This document shows, one piece after another, positions 46,400 to 53,805 of a DNA stretch of 64,000 nucleotides; the stretch's first letter is position 1; every line of letters starts with the position of its first letter. The position numbers and the translations under genes are program-made. Below the pieces are notes generated by a model. That model made no database searches and was not told the origin of the DNA. It worked only from the letters and a program-made list of their open reading frames with translations. The DNA comes from Hydrogenophaga borbori (GTDB lineage Bacteria; Pseudomonadota; Gammaproteobacteria; Burkholderiales; Burkholderiaceae_C). The stretch lies in the NCBI RefSeq assembly GCF_003417535.1, contig NZ_QVLS01000003.1:62001-126000 (forward strand). Reading direction: 5' to 3'.

Positions 46400-47173
46400 T
46401 CAGCCCAGGCCGCGCAGAAAGCGCTCGTCGTCCGGCCCCAGTCGGCCCTCGGCCCGGGCCCGGGCGATCAGGTCCGGCCGCTGGCGCGCGGTCAGCGCCA
46501 GCCGCTGCTCGCGGCGGTAGCGCTCGATCTGCCCGTGGTGCCCGCCCAGCAGCACCGGGGGCACGCCCAGGGGTCCGTGCGGGCCCTGCCAGACCTCGGG
46601 ACGGGTGTGGTGCGGGCTGTCGAGCAGGCCGTCCAGCGCGGGATTGAAGCTGTCCTGCTGGTGGCTGCCCTCGTCGCCCAGCACGCCGGGCTGCAGGCGC
46701 GCCACGGCGTCCAGCAGCGCCATGGCGGGGATTTCGCCGCCCGAGAGCACGAAGTCACCCAGGCTGAGCTGCCGGTCGACACAGGCGTCGATGAAGCGCT
46801 GGTCGATGCCTTCGTAGCGGCCGCAGACCAGCACCGCGCCCCCCGGTCCGGCGGCCCAGGCCTCGACGCCCGCGTGGTCCAGCCGCTCGCCCACCGGCGA
46901 GAACAGCACCACGGGCGCGCGCTGGCCCTCGGCTTCGGCGCGCTCGGCGCGGATGGCCTGCAGGCAGCGCCACAGCGGCTCGGCCATCATGACCATGCCA
47001 GGACCGCCACCGAAGGGGCGATCGTCCACCCGCCGGTAGTTGCCCTCGGCGAAATCGCGCGGGTTCCACAGGTGCACATCCACCTGCCCACTCTCGAAAG
47101 CCCGGCGGTTGATGCCGTGCGCGAGAAAAGGCCCGAACAGCTCGGGGAACAGGGTGATGACGTCGAAGCGCAT
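46400..47173 (-). CDS. trmD: tRNA (guanine-N1-)-methyltransferase
   Basis: Knotted SPOUT methyltransferase of 257 residues that makes m1G37 in tRNAs, preventing frameshifts. Conserved segments are [38 protein letters not shown] and the knot region [19 protein letters not shown]. The length is normal. It is in the standard position between rimM and rplS, 15 bases after rimM. Confidence 0.97.
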   Translation of the reverse strand: MRFDVITLFPELFGPFLAHGINRRAFESGQVDVHLWNPRDFAEGNYRRVDDRPFGGGPGMVMMAEPLWRCLQAIRAERAEAEGQRAPVVLFSPVGERLDHAGVEAWAAGPGGAVLVCGRYEGIDQRFIDACVDRQLSLGDFVLSGGEIPAMALLDAVARLQPGVLGDEGSHQQDSFNPALDGLLDSPHHTRPEVWQGPHGPLGVPPVLLGGHHGQIERYRREQRLALTARQRPDLIARARAEGRLGPDDERFLRGLG

Positions 47174-47188
47174 GGGCGCCTGCCCCGC

Positions 47189-47776
47189 TCAGTAGTCTTT
47201 TTGCCAGTCGGCGGTGATGCGCCGGGTGGCGCGGTCCACGTCGTCGATGTACGCGGCCACGAAGGGGATCATCCGCTCGGCGGCGCGCTCCTCGCCGTCC
47301 ACCGTCTCGAGGTACTCGAGCACCAGCACCGAGGTCGGTCCCGTGCTCATGAGGTCACGTACCACGCCCAGGTCCTCGCCCTCGCGGTTGACCACCCGGA
47401 GGCCGATCAGGTCGACCCAGTAGTACTCGCCCTCTTCAGGCTCGGGAAAGGCGCTGCGCGGCAGACTGATGCGGCAGCCCTTGAGCGACTCCGCCAGAGT
47501 GCGGTCGTCGACGCCCTCGAAGCGGGCCACCAGGCCGTCGGCGTGGACCTTGAGTTCGGTCACCCGCACGGCCACGCAGCCCTTGAAAGCAGAAAAGCCG
47601 CGCGCGAAGCGGGCTTCGGGCGGCTGGAGGTACCAGTCCTGGCTGGCGAACAGCGCGTCGGTGTCGGCGCTGTGGGGCTGGATGCGGACCCAGCCCTTGA
47701 TGCCCCAGGCATCCTGGACGCGGCCCAGTTCAACGGCATCGGCCGGCAGGACCGACGCGACCAGGGCCGCGGACAT
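47189..47776 (-). CDS. rimM: 16S rRNA processing protein
   Basis: 30S maturation factor of 195 residues with an N-terminal RimM domain (VELGRVQDAWGIKGWVRIQP) and a C-terminal PRC-barrel (YYWVDLIGLRVVNREGEDLG, then EYLETVDGEERAAERMIPFV). The N-terminus is slightly longer than in E. coli. It helps fold the 16S 3' domain near S19. Position after rpsP, 7 bases apart, is the standard order. Confidence 0.95.
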   Translation of the reverse strand: MSAALVASVLPADAVELGRVQDAWGIKGWVRIQPHSADTDALFASQDWYLQPPEARFARGFSAFKGCVAVRVTELKVHADGLVARFEGVDDRTLAESLKGCRISLPRSAFPEPEEGEYYWVDLIGLRVVNREGEDLGVVRDLMSTGPTSVLVLEYLETVDGEERAAERMIPFVAAYIDDVDRATRRITADWQKDY

Positions 47777-47783
47777 GGCGCGG

Positions 47784-48041
47784 TCAGGCGGCCGGCGCAG
47801 CGGCCTTGGCTTCCTTGACCAGGCGCGCGACGGTGTCGGACGGGGTGGCGCCGACGCCGAGCCAGTAATTCAGGCGGTCCGTGGCGATGCGCAGCTTTTC
47901 TTCGCCGCCCTTGGCGTTGGGGTTGTAGAAACCCAGGCGCTCGATGAAGTTGCCGTCGCGGCGCGCGCGCTTGTCGGCGGCGACGATGGTGTAGAACGGA
48001 CGGGCCTTGGCACCGCCGCGGGAGAGTCGAATGACGACCAT
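47784..48041 (-). CDS. rpsP: 30S ribosomal protein S16
   Basis: Ribosomal protein of 85 residues. [20 protein letters not shown] at the start and [18 protein letters not shown] are the usual S16 signatures. It is the first gene of the operon with rimM, trmD and rplS. An unusually long leader (about 136 bases from the predicted start point) with two hairpins precedes it. Confidence 0.97.
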   Translation of the reverse strand: MVVIRLSRGGAKARPFYTIVAADKRARRDGNFIERLGFYNPNAKGGEEKLRIATDRLNYWLGVGATPSDTVARLVKEAKAAAPAA

Positions 48042-48062
48042 GATTTATCCTTCGGGTGGTTG

Positions 48063-48107
48063 GGCACCGACCGGGCCTTCCGGGGTGCCGCCGGATCTTT
48101 CGATCCG
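48063..48107 (-). promoter_or_regulatory. Structured rpsP leader
   Basis: Two stem-loops lie in the rpsP 5' leader. GGCACC (48063-48068) pairs with GGTGCC (48084-48089), with an inner CCGG/CCGG pairing. CGGATC (48092-48097) pairs with GATCCG (48102-48107) around a 4-base loop. The first ends about 20 bases before the start codon. Autoregulation by a ribosomal protein or coupling to RNA decay is possible but not shown. Confidence 0.45.
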
Positions 48108-48183
48108 CTGCTTCACAGCAATTTCCGCGGTGCCTGAGACACACGACTGACCACCCGGCCAGCGAAACACCGCAAAGCCGGCG

Positions 48184-48189
48184 ATTATA
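48184..48189 (-). promoter_or_regulatory. TATAAT -10 element of the rpsP promoter
   Basis: A perfect TATAAT on the minus strand in GGCTATAATCGCC. No TTGACA-like hexamer is visible at the expected distance upstream. The expected start point gives a leader of roughly 136 bases. The rightward acetyltransferase gene starts 47 bases away on the other strand. Confidence 0.55.
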
Positions 48190-48235
48190 GCCCGCCGCCG
48201 ATCCCGCCACGCCCCTCTTCTTCCGGCCACCCGCC

Positions 48236-48763
48236 ATGCCCCTGATCCGCCCCAGCACCGACGACGACCTCGCCGCCATCACCCGCATCTACGAACACCA
48301 CGTGCTGCATGGCACGGGCACCTTCGAAACCACGCCTCCCACCGTGGCCGAGATGGCCCAGCGCCGCGCCGACGTGCTGGGCAAGGGCCTGCCCTGGCTG
48401 GTGATCGAAGAGCAGGGCCAGGTGCTGGGCTACGCCTATGGCAACTGGTTCAAGCCGCGCCCGGCCTACCGCTTCTCGGTCGAGGACTCGATCTACCTCG
48501 CCCCCGAGGCCGCCGGCCGGGGCCTGGGCCGCCTGCTGCTGGCCGAACTGCTGGCCGTGCTGCAGCGCGCCGGCATCCGCAAGGTGATGGCCGTGATCGG
48601 CGATTCGGGCAACGCCGGCTCCGTCGGCGTTCACCGCACGCTCGGCTTCACGCCCGTGGGCACGGTGCAGGCCTGCGGCTGGAAGTTCGGCCGCTGGCTG
48701 GACATCGTGATCATGGAAAAGCCGCTGGGCGAGGCGCACCACACCCCGCCGCTGGAGGGCTGA
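48236..48763 (+). CDS. GNAT N-acetyltransferase, phosphinothricin acetyltransferase-like
   Basis: Acetyl-CoA-dependent transferase of 175 residues. Typical features of the PAT/MnaT group are IRPSTDDDLAAITRIYEHHV, GTGTFETTPP, YAYGNWFKPRPAYRFSVEDS, the acetyl-CoA loop GRGLGRLLLAEL and VGVHRTLGFTPVG. MnaT acetylates methionine sulfone, sulfoximine and similar amino acids; resistance to phosphinothricin is a side activity. The natural substrate here is unknown. It is followed after 2 bases by the TM2 gene. Confidence 0.9.
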   Translation: MPLIRPSTDDDLAAITRIYEHHVLHGTGTFETTPPTVAEMAQRRADVLGKGLPWLVIEEQGQVLGYAYGNWFKPRPAYRFSVEDSIYLAPEAAGRGLGRLLLAELLAVLQRAGIRKVMAVIGDSGNAGSVGVHRTLGFTPVGTVQACGWKFGRWLDIVIMEKPLGEAHHTPPLEG

Positions 48764-48765
48764 AC

Positions 48766-49218
48766 GTGACGGCACGCAAGAACAAGACACTGGCCGTCTG
48801 GCTGGCGCTCATCGGCGGCGCCTTGGGCCTGCACCGGTTCTACCTGCGCGGCCTGGGCGACTGGGTGGGCTGGCTGCACCCCCTGCCCACGGCCCTGGGC
48901 TGGTACGGCGTGCAGCGCGTGCTGGCCTTCGGTCAGGACGACAAGCTCTCCTGGGTGCTGATCCCCCTGCTGGGCCTGAGCATCGCCGCCGCCTGCCTCA
49001 CGGGCATCGTCTACGCCCTGGCCGACGCCGAGAAGTGGGACCGCTGGTTCAACCCCGCCGCGCCCGGCGGCACGGCCAGCCAGACCAACTGGCTCACCGT
49101 CATCGCCCTGGTGCTCGCGCTGCTCATGGGCACCATCGCCTTCATGGGCAGCCTGGCCTTCGGCATCCAGCGCTACTTCGAATACCAGGTGGAAGAAGCG
49201 CGCAAGATCAGCCAGTGA
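48766..49218 (+). CDS. TM2-domain membrane protein
   Basis: Small membrane protein of 150 residues. The N-terminal TM2 motif is recognisable in GGALGLHRFYLRGLGDW, with a lone helix before it and later helices near residues 60-85 and 110-135. The middle (YALADAEKWDRWFNPAAPGG) is probably cytoplasmic or periplasmic loop. It starts with GTG 2 bases after the acetyltransferase stop and is likely co-transcribed. The function of TM2 proteins is not established. Confidence 0.82.
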   Translation: MTARKNKTLAVWLALIGGALGLHRFYLRGLGDWVGWLHPLPTALGWYGVQRVLAFGQDDKLSWVLIPLLGLSIAAACLTGIVYALADAEKWDRWFNPAAPGGTASQTNWLTVIALVLALLMGTIAFMGSLAFGIQRYFEYQVEEARKISQ

Positions 49219-49228
49219 GGCCGGTGGC

Positions 49229-50197
49229 TCAGCCCGCGAGCGGATTGAGCCAGGCCATCGCCGTCATCACCACGCTCAGGGTGAACAGCGCGAGCACGGT
49301 GGACAGGCCCATGCTCGCGGTGGTGAGCGCCTGTGCGGTGTCGTAGCGCTGCGCGAACAGAAAGACGTTGGCGCCCACCGGCAGGGCGGCGGCCACCACC
49401 ATCACCGTCAGCGGCAGGCCGGTGATGCCCAGCCCCCAGGCCGACAAACCGACCAGCAGCGGCAGCAACAGGTTCTTCACCAGCGACACGCCCAGCGCGG
49501 GCCGCCAGTGCCCGGCCAGCGGCGTGCGCGCCAGGCTCACGCCCACCAGCACCAGCGCGATCGGGCCGAAGGCGCTGCCCAGCAACTGCAGCGGCTTGTC
49601 CACCACCACGGGCAGGGCCCAGCCGGTCTGCGCGTACAGCAGGCCGCACAGGATGGGCAGCGGGATCGGGTGGATCACCGTGCCCTTGATGACCGAGCCC
49701 AGCGTGGCCCACAGCGGCGGCGTGGTCTCGCCGCGCTCGCGCGCCTCGCGCGCGACCACCAGCTCCAGCACCACCGAGCCCACGCTGAGCAGGATGAAGG
49801 CGTGCACCGACACCAGGGTCAGCATGGTCACCAGCGCCGGCTTGCCGTAGGCCAGCTCGGCCAGGGTGATGCCGATCATCACCATGTTGGAGAACACCCC
49901 CGCCATGGCCACCACGACGCTTTCGCGGCTGAAGCCGCGCCAGGCGACGACGGTGAAGAAGACCAGCAGCACCACCGGGAAGTAGGCCAGCACGGGCCGC
50001 AGGTCCAGCTCCTCCAGGTGCACCGAGGCCATGGTGCGAAACAGCAGCGCGGGAATGAGGATCAGGAACACGAGGTTGGACAGGTCCTTGACCGCCGTGT
50101 CGCGGATCCAGCCGCGCCGACCCGCCAGGTAACCCAGCGCGATGAGCAGGAAGACGGGCGTGAGAGAGACGAAGAGAGGGTGCTGGGCCAGGTTCAC
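49229..50197 (-). CDS. AEC-family (auxin efflux carrier-like) transporter
   Basis: Membrane carrier of 322 residues with about ten helices in two inverted halves. The start LFVSLTPVFLLIALGYLAGR and the NLVFLILIPALLFRTMASV segment, with a helix-breaking proline, are typical. The end (GLSTVLALFTLSVVMTAMAW) is also family-like. Members export or import organic acids such as malate or malonate. The gene has no linked catabolic genes; substrate unknown. Confidence 0.9.
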   Translation of the reverse strand: MNLAQHPLFVSLTPVFLLIALGYLAGRRGWIRDTAVKDLSNLVFLILIPALLFRTMASVHLEELDLRPVLAYFPVVLLVFFTVVAWRGFSRESVVVAMAGVFSNMVMIGITLAELAYGKPALVTMLTLVSVHAFILLSVGSVVLELVVAREARERGETTPPLWATLGSVIKGTVIHPIPLPILCGLLYAQTGWALPVVVDKPLQLLGSAFGPIALVLVGVSLARTPLAGHWRPALGVSLVKNLLLPLLVGLSAWGLGITGLPLTVMVVAAALPVGANVFLFAQRYDTAQALTTASMGLSTVLALFTLSVVMTAMAWLNPLAG

Positions 50198-50257
50198 CCG
50201 GCGATGGTATCGCCCGCCCCCGCCGACACCGGGTGCGGGCGGACCGGGCGCGGTGCG

Positions 50258-50503
50258 TCAATGCGCGTGGCGCAGGCCGCAGTACTTGCCCAGGGCCAAG
50301 CCCTTGCAGGCCTCGGCAAGCGCCGCCTGGCAGGCCTTCTCGCCCTTGCCCGCCTCCAGGCATTTGGCCGCGCCTTCGTGCGCGGCCGCCATGGCGCGGT
50401 GGCGCTGGATGTCCTCCTGGATTTCCTTTTGCGAGTGCTGCGCGAGGGCCGCGCCGGCGGACAGCAAGGCAGCGAATGCGGCGGGGATGGCAAGGGCTTT
50501 CAT
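50258..50503 (-). CDS. Small exported Cys/His-rich protein
   Basis: Protein of 81 residues with a signal peptide (1-21, MKALAIPAAFAALLSAGAAL, cleavage near ALA-Q). The mature 60 residues are helical and contain four cysteines (48, 58, 66, 75), about evenly spaced, and five histidines (23, 35, 42, 79, 81), ending in CGLRHAH. This looks like a disulfide-bonded helical hairpin or a periplasmic metal binder. I do not recognise a named family. The start codon overlaps the fur-family gene stop by 4 bases (ATGA), so the two are translated together, and a metal-related role is inferred. Confidence 0.75.
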   Translation of the reverse strand: MKALAIPAAFAALLSAGAALAQHSQKEIQEDIQRHRAMAAAHEGAAKCLEAGKGEKACQAALAEACKGLALGKYCGLRHAH

Positions 50504-51024
50504 GGTTCGGCTCCGGGTTGGGAAAGGGTGTCGGGGTTGGCGCAGCGCGCGCACAGGCCCAGCAGGGCCAGCTCCGCGCGCTCGACCACCTCGCCCTGGC
50601 GCGCCAGCGCGCGCTGCAAGCCGCGCAGCCAGGCCTGGGCGGCGGGTGTGTCGTTCAGCGTGCGGTCCTGGCCGCAGCGCCGGCATTCGAAGCGCGGCCG
50701 CAGCGCCGGCGCGCCGCGCGGGGTGACTGGCGCGGCCGGGTCCTGCAGGCGGTAGCGCCAGGTGCCCCGGTCGTCGCTGTGGCGCGCCAGCACGGCGCAG
50801 GCGGCCAGGCGGTCGAGCAGGCGGTAGAGCGTCACGCGGTTGGGCTCATGGCCGCGCTGGCGCAGGGCCTGCAGCACCTGCGCGTGCGTGAGCCCCTGGC
50901 CGGGGCGCACCAGGAACACGCCCAGGGCCGCGCGCGTGGCCAGGGTGCGGCGCAGGCCGGCGGCGTCCAGGCGCGCCTGCAAGGCGGCAGGCACGGCATC
51001 GGTGTCGGCGGGGAAGCGGGCCAT
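50500..51024 (-). CDS. Fur-family metalloregulator (Zur-like)
   Basis: Regulator of 174 residues with the Fur winged helix (about 20-90, HEPNRVTLYRLLDRLAACAV) and a dimer domain with two CxxC pairs (CRRCG near 123, CARCA near 165) for structural zinc, as in Zur. It may be Zur or another metal- or peroxide-sensing Fur relative. The start at MARFPADTD was selected; an ATG 10 codons upstream falls in the operator. A near-perfect dyad just upstream suggests autoregulation. It overlaps the small Cys/His-rich gene. Confidence 0.88.
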   Translation of the reverse strand: MARFPADTDAVPAALQARLDAAGLRRTLATRAALGVFLVRPGQGLTHAQVLQALRQRGHEPNRVTLYRLLDRLAACAVLARHSDDRGTWRYRLQDPAAPVTPRGAPALRPRFECRRCGQDRTLNDTPAAQAWLRGLQRALARQGEVVERAELALLGLCARCANPDTLSQPGAEP

Positions 51025-51032
51025 GGCGTCGA

Positions 51033-51058
51033 AATTATCGCAACAAAGTTGCAAATAA
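51033..51058. promoter_or_regulatory. Dyad operator upstream of the Fur-family gene
   Basis: An AT-rich dyad with core GCAAC-AAA-GTTGC and flanks ATTAT / ATAAT, almost a perfect inverted repeat, 9 bases from the regulator's start codon. It is strikingly AT-rich for this genome. It is a good candidate binding site for the regulator itself and could also act on the divergent EamA gene. Confidence 0.6.
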
Positions 51059-51138
51059 TAACCCCATGCACGACCCCGGCCGGTCCGCCGCGCGGCGCCT
51101 GACTACACTGCCCGCTCCCTCCCCCACCCGCACCGACC

Positions 51139-52014
51139 TTGCCCACCCCGCACCTGCTGCTTGCCCTGGCCGTCGTGGCGGTCTGGGGCACGAACTTCGT
51201 CGTCATCCGCTGGGGGCTGGACGGGCTGCCACCCTTCCTGTTCGCCACCCTGCGCTTCACCTTCTCTGCCCTGCCCTGGTTGTTGTTCGTGCCGCGTCCC
51301 AAGGCCTCCTGGCGCTCCATGGCCGCCGTCGGCGTGCTGCTGGGTCCGGGGCAGTTCGGGCTGCTGTTTTTCGCCATCAAGGGCCACATCTCGCCCGGCC
51401 TGGCTTCCCTGGTGGTGCAGGTGCAGGTGTTCTTCACCATTGGCCTGTCGCTGTGGCTCATGCGCGAGCGCGTGCGGGGCTACCAGGTCGCGGGCCTGCT
51501 GCTGGCGATCGCCGGCCTGGGCGTGATCGCCGCTCACCTGGACGCCAGCGTCACCCTGCTCGGGCTGGGCATCATCCTCGCCGCCGCGTTCTTCTGGGCG
51601 GCGTCCAACCTGGTGGTCAAGTCGCTGGGTGGGGTGAACATGCTGCACTTCATGGTCTGGAGCAGTGTGTTCGCGGTGCCGCCACTGCTCGCGATATCGC
51701 TGGTGGTGGAAGGACCGGCGCTGATCGCGCAGTCGCTGCGCTCGGCCGGCGCGGTGGTGTGGGCCAGCGTGCTGTGGCAGGCGCTGGGCAACACCCTGTT
51801 CGGCTACGGCGTCTGGAACTGGCTGCTGGGGCGCCACCCGGCCGCCACCGTCACGCCGCTGGCGCTGCTGGTGCCGGTGTTCGGCATGAGCGCCTCGGCC
51901 CTGTCGCTGGGGGAGTCGCTGCCCGGTTGGAAGCTCGGCGCGGCCGCCCTGGTGCTGCTGGGCCTGGCGGTGATCGTCTGCTGGCCGGTGCTGCAGCGCC
52001 GGCTGGCCGCCTGA
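51139..52014 (+). CDS. EamA-family (DMT) metabolite exporter
   Basis: Ten-helix transporter of 291 residues made of two EamA repeats. WGTNFVVIRWGLDGLPPF and GLASLVVQVQVFFTIGLSLW closely resemble E. coli EamA, which exports O-acetylserine and cysteine. The start is TTG at 51139, without a strong ribosome site; a slightly different start is possible. The AurF-like oxygenase gene begins 16 bases after its stop, so the two form an operon; the exported compound may be the oxygenase's substrate or product, by inference. Confidence 0.88.
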   Translation: MPTPHLLLALAVVAVWGTNFVVIRWGLDGLPPFLFATLRFTFSALPWLLFVPRPKASWRSMAAVGVLLGPGQFGLLFFAIKGHISPGLASLVVQVQVFFTIGLSLWLMRERVRGYQVAGLLLAIAGLGVIAAHLDASVTLLGLGIILAAAFFWAASNLVVKSLGGVNMLHFMVWSSVFAVPPLLAISLVVEGPALIAQSLRSAGAVVWASVLWQALGNTLFGYGVWNWLLGRHPAATVTPLALLVPVFGMSASALSLGESLPGWKLGAAALVLLGLAVIVCWPVLQRRLAA

Positions 52015-52030
52015 CCCCGGGGCCCGCGTC

Positions 52031-52987
52031 ATGCGCCCGGCCGACGACGCCCCGTTCAAGGACTGGATCGCCACCTCGGCCGTGCGCGCCAAGCCGCCGC
52101 TGACCGACTTCGCGCTCGGCCGGGGCGATGACCTGGCCAGCGTTCGCTGGTTCGTCTTCGGCGCCCAGGACGAACTGCTGTCCCACCCGGCCCTGCGCCC
52201 GCTCGGCCTGGCCGAGCGCAACCGCCTCGCCGCCGCGCGGCTGGTGCAGTTCCTGGACGACATGACGCTCACCGAGCACCGCATCGTCAACACCGCCGCG
52301 CAGGCCATCGCGCAGAACCGCCTGAAGGACTTCCTGCCCGAGCCCATGGCGCTGGACGCGCTCAAGCTCTACACCGACGAGGGCTACCACGCCTTCTTCA
52401 CCGCGCACGCGAGCCGCGCGGTGCGCCAGTGCTTCTCGCTGGCGGCGCGCGACGAACCAAGCCTGAAGATCGCGGCGCTGGAAGCCTGGGTGGCCGAGGC
52501 CCCGCCGGCGCAGCGCGACCTGGCCTGGTTCATGGTCGGCTTCATCGGCGAGACCATGATCACCAAGGCCATCGTCGACGCCATGCGCGGCACCGCGCAC
52601 TCGGGCCTGCAGCGCCTGCTGCTGGCCCACCTGGAAGACGAGTGGGTGCACGCGCGCTATTTCGCGCAGGCCTTCGCGCTGGTGTGGAAGGGCCTGGACG
52701 CCTCGGCGCGCGCGCACTGGGGCGGCCAGCTGCCGCGGGTCATGGCGGCCTTCCACGCGCGCGATCCCCGCCTTCACGGGGAATGGCTGGAACAGGCCGG
52801 GCTGGACGCCGCCGCGCGCGAACGCGTGCTCGACCGGCTGTGCGGCGGCGAAGGCCTGACCACCCGCACGCGCCGCCTGTGCGCCAACACCCTGCAGATC
52901 CTCGAACGCTGCGGCGCGTTCAAGCACAAGGCCGTGCGCGAGCGCTTCGTCGAGGCCGGCCTGATCGACCCCGACCACCGCCGCTGA
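52031..52987 (+). CDS. AurF-like diiron oxygenase
   Basis: Protein of 318 residues with all seven expected iron ligands of the AurF/CmlI arylamine N-oxygenase fold: Glu82, Glu117, His120 (DEGYH), Glu174 (FIGETMI), His200, Glu204 and His207 (HLEDEWVH). Spacing matches AurF (35 between the first two Glu; +3; about 57; 26; +4; +3). The fold is a helical ferritin-like bundle. No signal peptide. AurF oxidises aminoarenes to nitroarenes, but others of the family have unknown substrates. It is not in a recognisable antibiotic cluster; its only partner is the EamA exporter upstream. The msrA gene is convergent. Confidence 0.85.
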   Translation: MRPADDAPFKDWIATSAVRAKPPLTDFALGRGDDLASVRWFVFGAQDELLSHPALRPLGLAERNRLAAARLVQFLDDMTLTEHRIVNTAAQAIAQNRLKDFLPEPMALDALKLYTDEGYHAFFTAHASRAVRQCFSLAARDEPSLKIAALEAWVAEAPPAQRDLAWFMVGFIGETMITKAIVDAMRGTAHSGLQRLLLAHLEDEWVHARYFAQAFALVWKGLDASARAHWGGQLPRVMAAFHARDPRLHGEWLEQAGLDAAARERVLDRLCGGEGLTTRTRRLCANTLQILERCGAFKHKAVRERFVEAGLIDPDHRR

Positions 52988-52999
52988 GGCGCGGCGCGC

Positions 53000-53536
53000 C
53001 TACTTCGCCAGCCGCGCGAAGGTCTTGCGGAACTTGGCCACCTTGGGCGCGGCCACCGCCATGCAATAGCCCTGGTGCGGGTTGCGCTCGAAGAAGTCCT
53101 GGTGGTAGTCCTCGGCCGGCCAGTAGTTCTCCAGCGCTTGCACCTCGGTCACGATGGGACGGCCAAAGGCCCCCTCCCGGGTGAGCTCGTCGATGATGGC
53201 GCGCGCCTCGGCCTGCTGCTCGGGCGTGGTGAAGTAGATGCCGCTGCGGTACTGCGTACCCACGTCGTTGCCCTGGCGGTTGGGCGTGGTCGGGTCGTGC
53301 ACCACGAAGAAGATCTCCAGCAGCTCGCGCGTGCTCACCTCGTCGGGGTCGTACTCCAGGCGCACCACCTCGTTGTGGCCGGTGCCGCCGGTGCACACCT
53401 GCTCGTAGCTGGGCTGCTTCAGGTGCCCATTGCTGTAGCCCGACTCCACGTCGCTGACGCCGCGCACTTCCTTGTAGACCGATTCGGTGCACCAGAAGCA
53501 GCCGCCCCCCAGCACCAGCACCTGTTTGTCGCTCAT
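53000..53536 (-). CDS. msrA: Peptide methionine sulfoxide reductase A
   Basis: Repair enzyme of 178 residues that reduces the S form of methionine sulfoxide. The catalytic motif GGCFWCTE contains Cys13 as nucleophile. The conserved GYSNGHLKQPSYEQVCTG and GTQYRSGIYF segments follow, and a late Cys in GYCMAVAAPK can serve as resolving residue. The start MSDKQVLVLGG was chosen over a 14-codon extension. Thioredoxin is the usual electron donor. Confidence 0.95.
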   Translation of the reverse strand: MSDKQVLVLGGGCFWCTESVYKEVRGVSDVESGYSNGHLKQPSYEQVCTGGTGHNEVVRLEYDPDEVSTRELLEIFFVVHDPTTPNRQGNDVGTQYRSGIYFTTPEQQAEARAIIDELTREGAFGRPIVTEVQALENYWPAEDYHQDFFERNPHQGYCMAVAAPKVAKFRKTFARLAK

Positions 53537-53804
53537 CGTGAATCTCCAGTGGTCCTTGCCAGGCCTCGAGTAGACCACCCGAGGCTTTCACGACACCGAA
53601 GCGGGGCCTTGGGCCGCCACCAGGGCGCCTACCTAGCCGGTGAGCACGGGCCGGAGCGCTTCGAGCGCCTCGACGGAGGGCGGCTGGGCCGTGGCGCGCC
53701 ACGCAGTCCCGCTGCGCAGACCACCCGCAAGGCATCGCCCAGCTTGCGGGCGATCAGACCCAGGACGCGGCCCCTCACGCCCCGTGTCCTGGCGCAACAG
53801 GACA
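53537..53804. other. Gene-poor gap with a possible decayed coding fragment
   Basis: This 268-base stretch between msrA and lysR has no intact gene. On the minus strand two adjoining frames read like protein, RVLGLIARKLGDALRVV and then PPSVEALEALRPVLTG before a stop near 53633, as if a frameshift split the 3' end of an old gene. I cannot name it. Confidence 0.3.
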
Positions 53805-53805
53805 C
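53784..53805. terminator. Perfect hairpin next to the lysR stop codon
   Basis: GTGTCCTG (53784-53791) and CAGGACAC (53798-53805) form a perfect 8-bp hairpin directly abutting the stop codon of the lysR gene. No T-run follows on the minus strand, so it may instead protect the 3' end of the mRNA. Confidence 0.4.
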
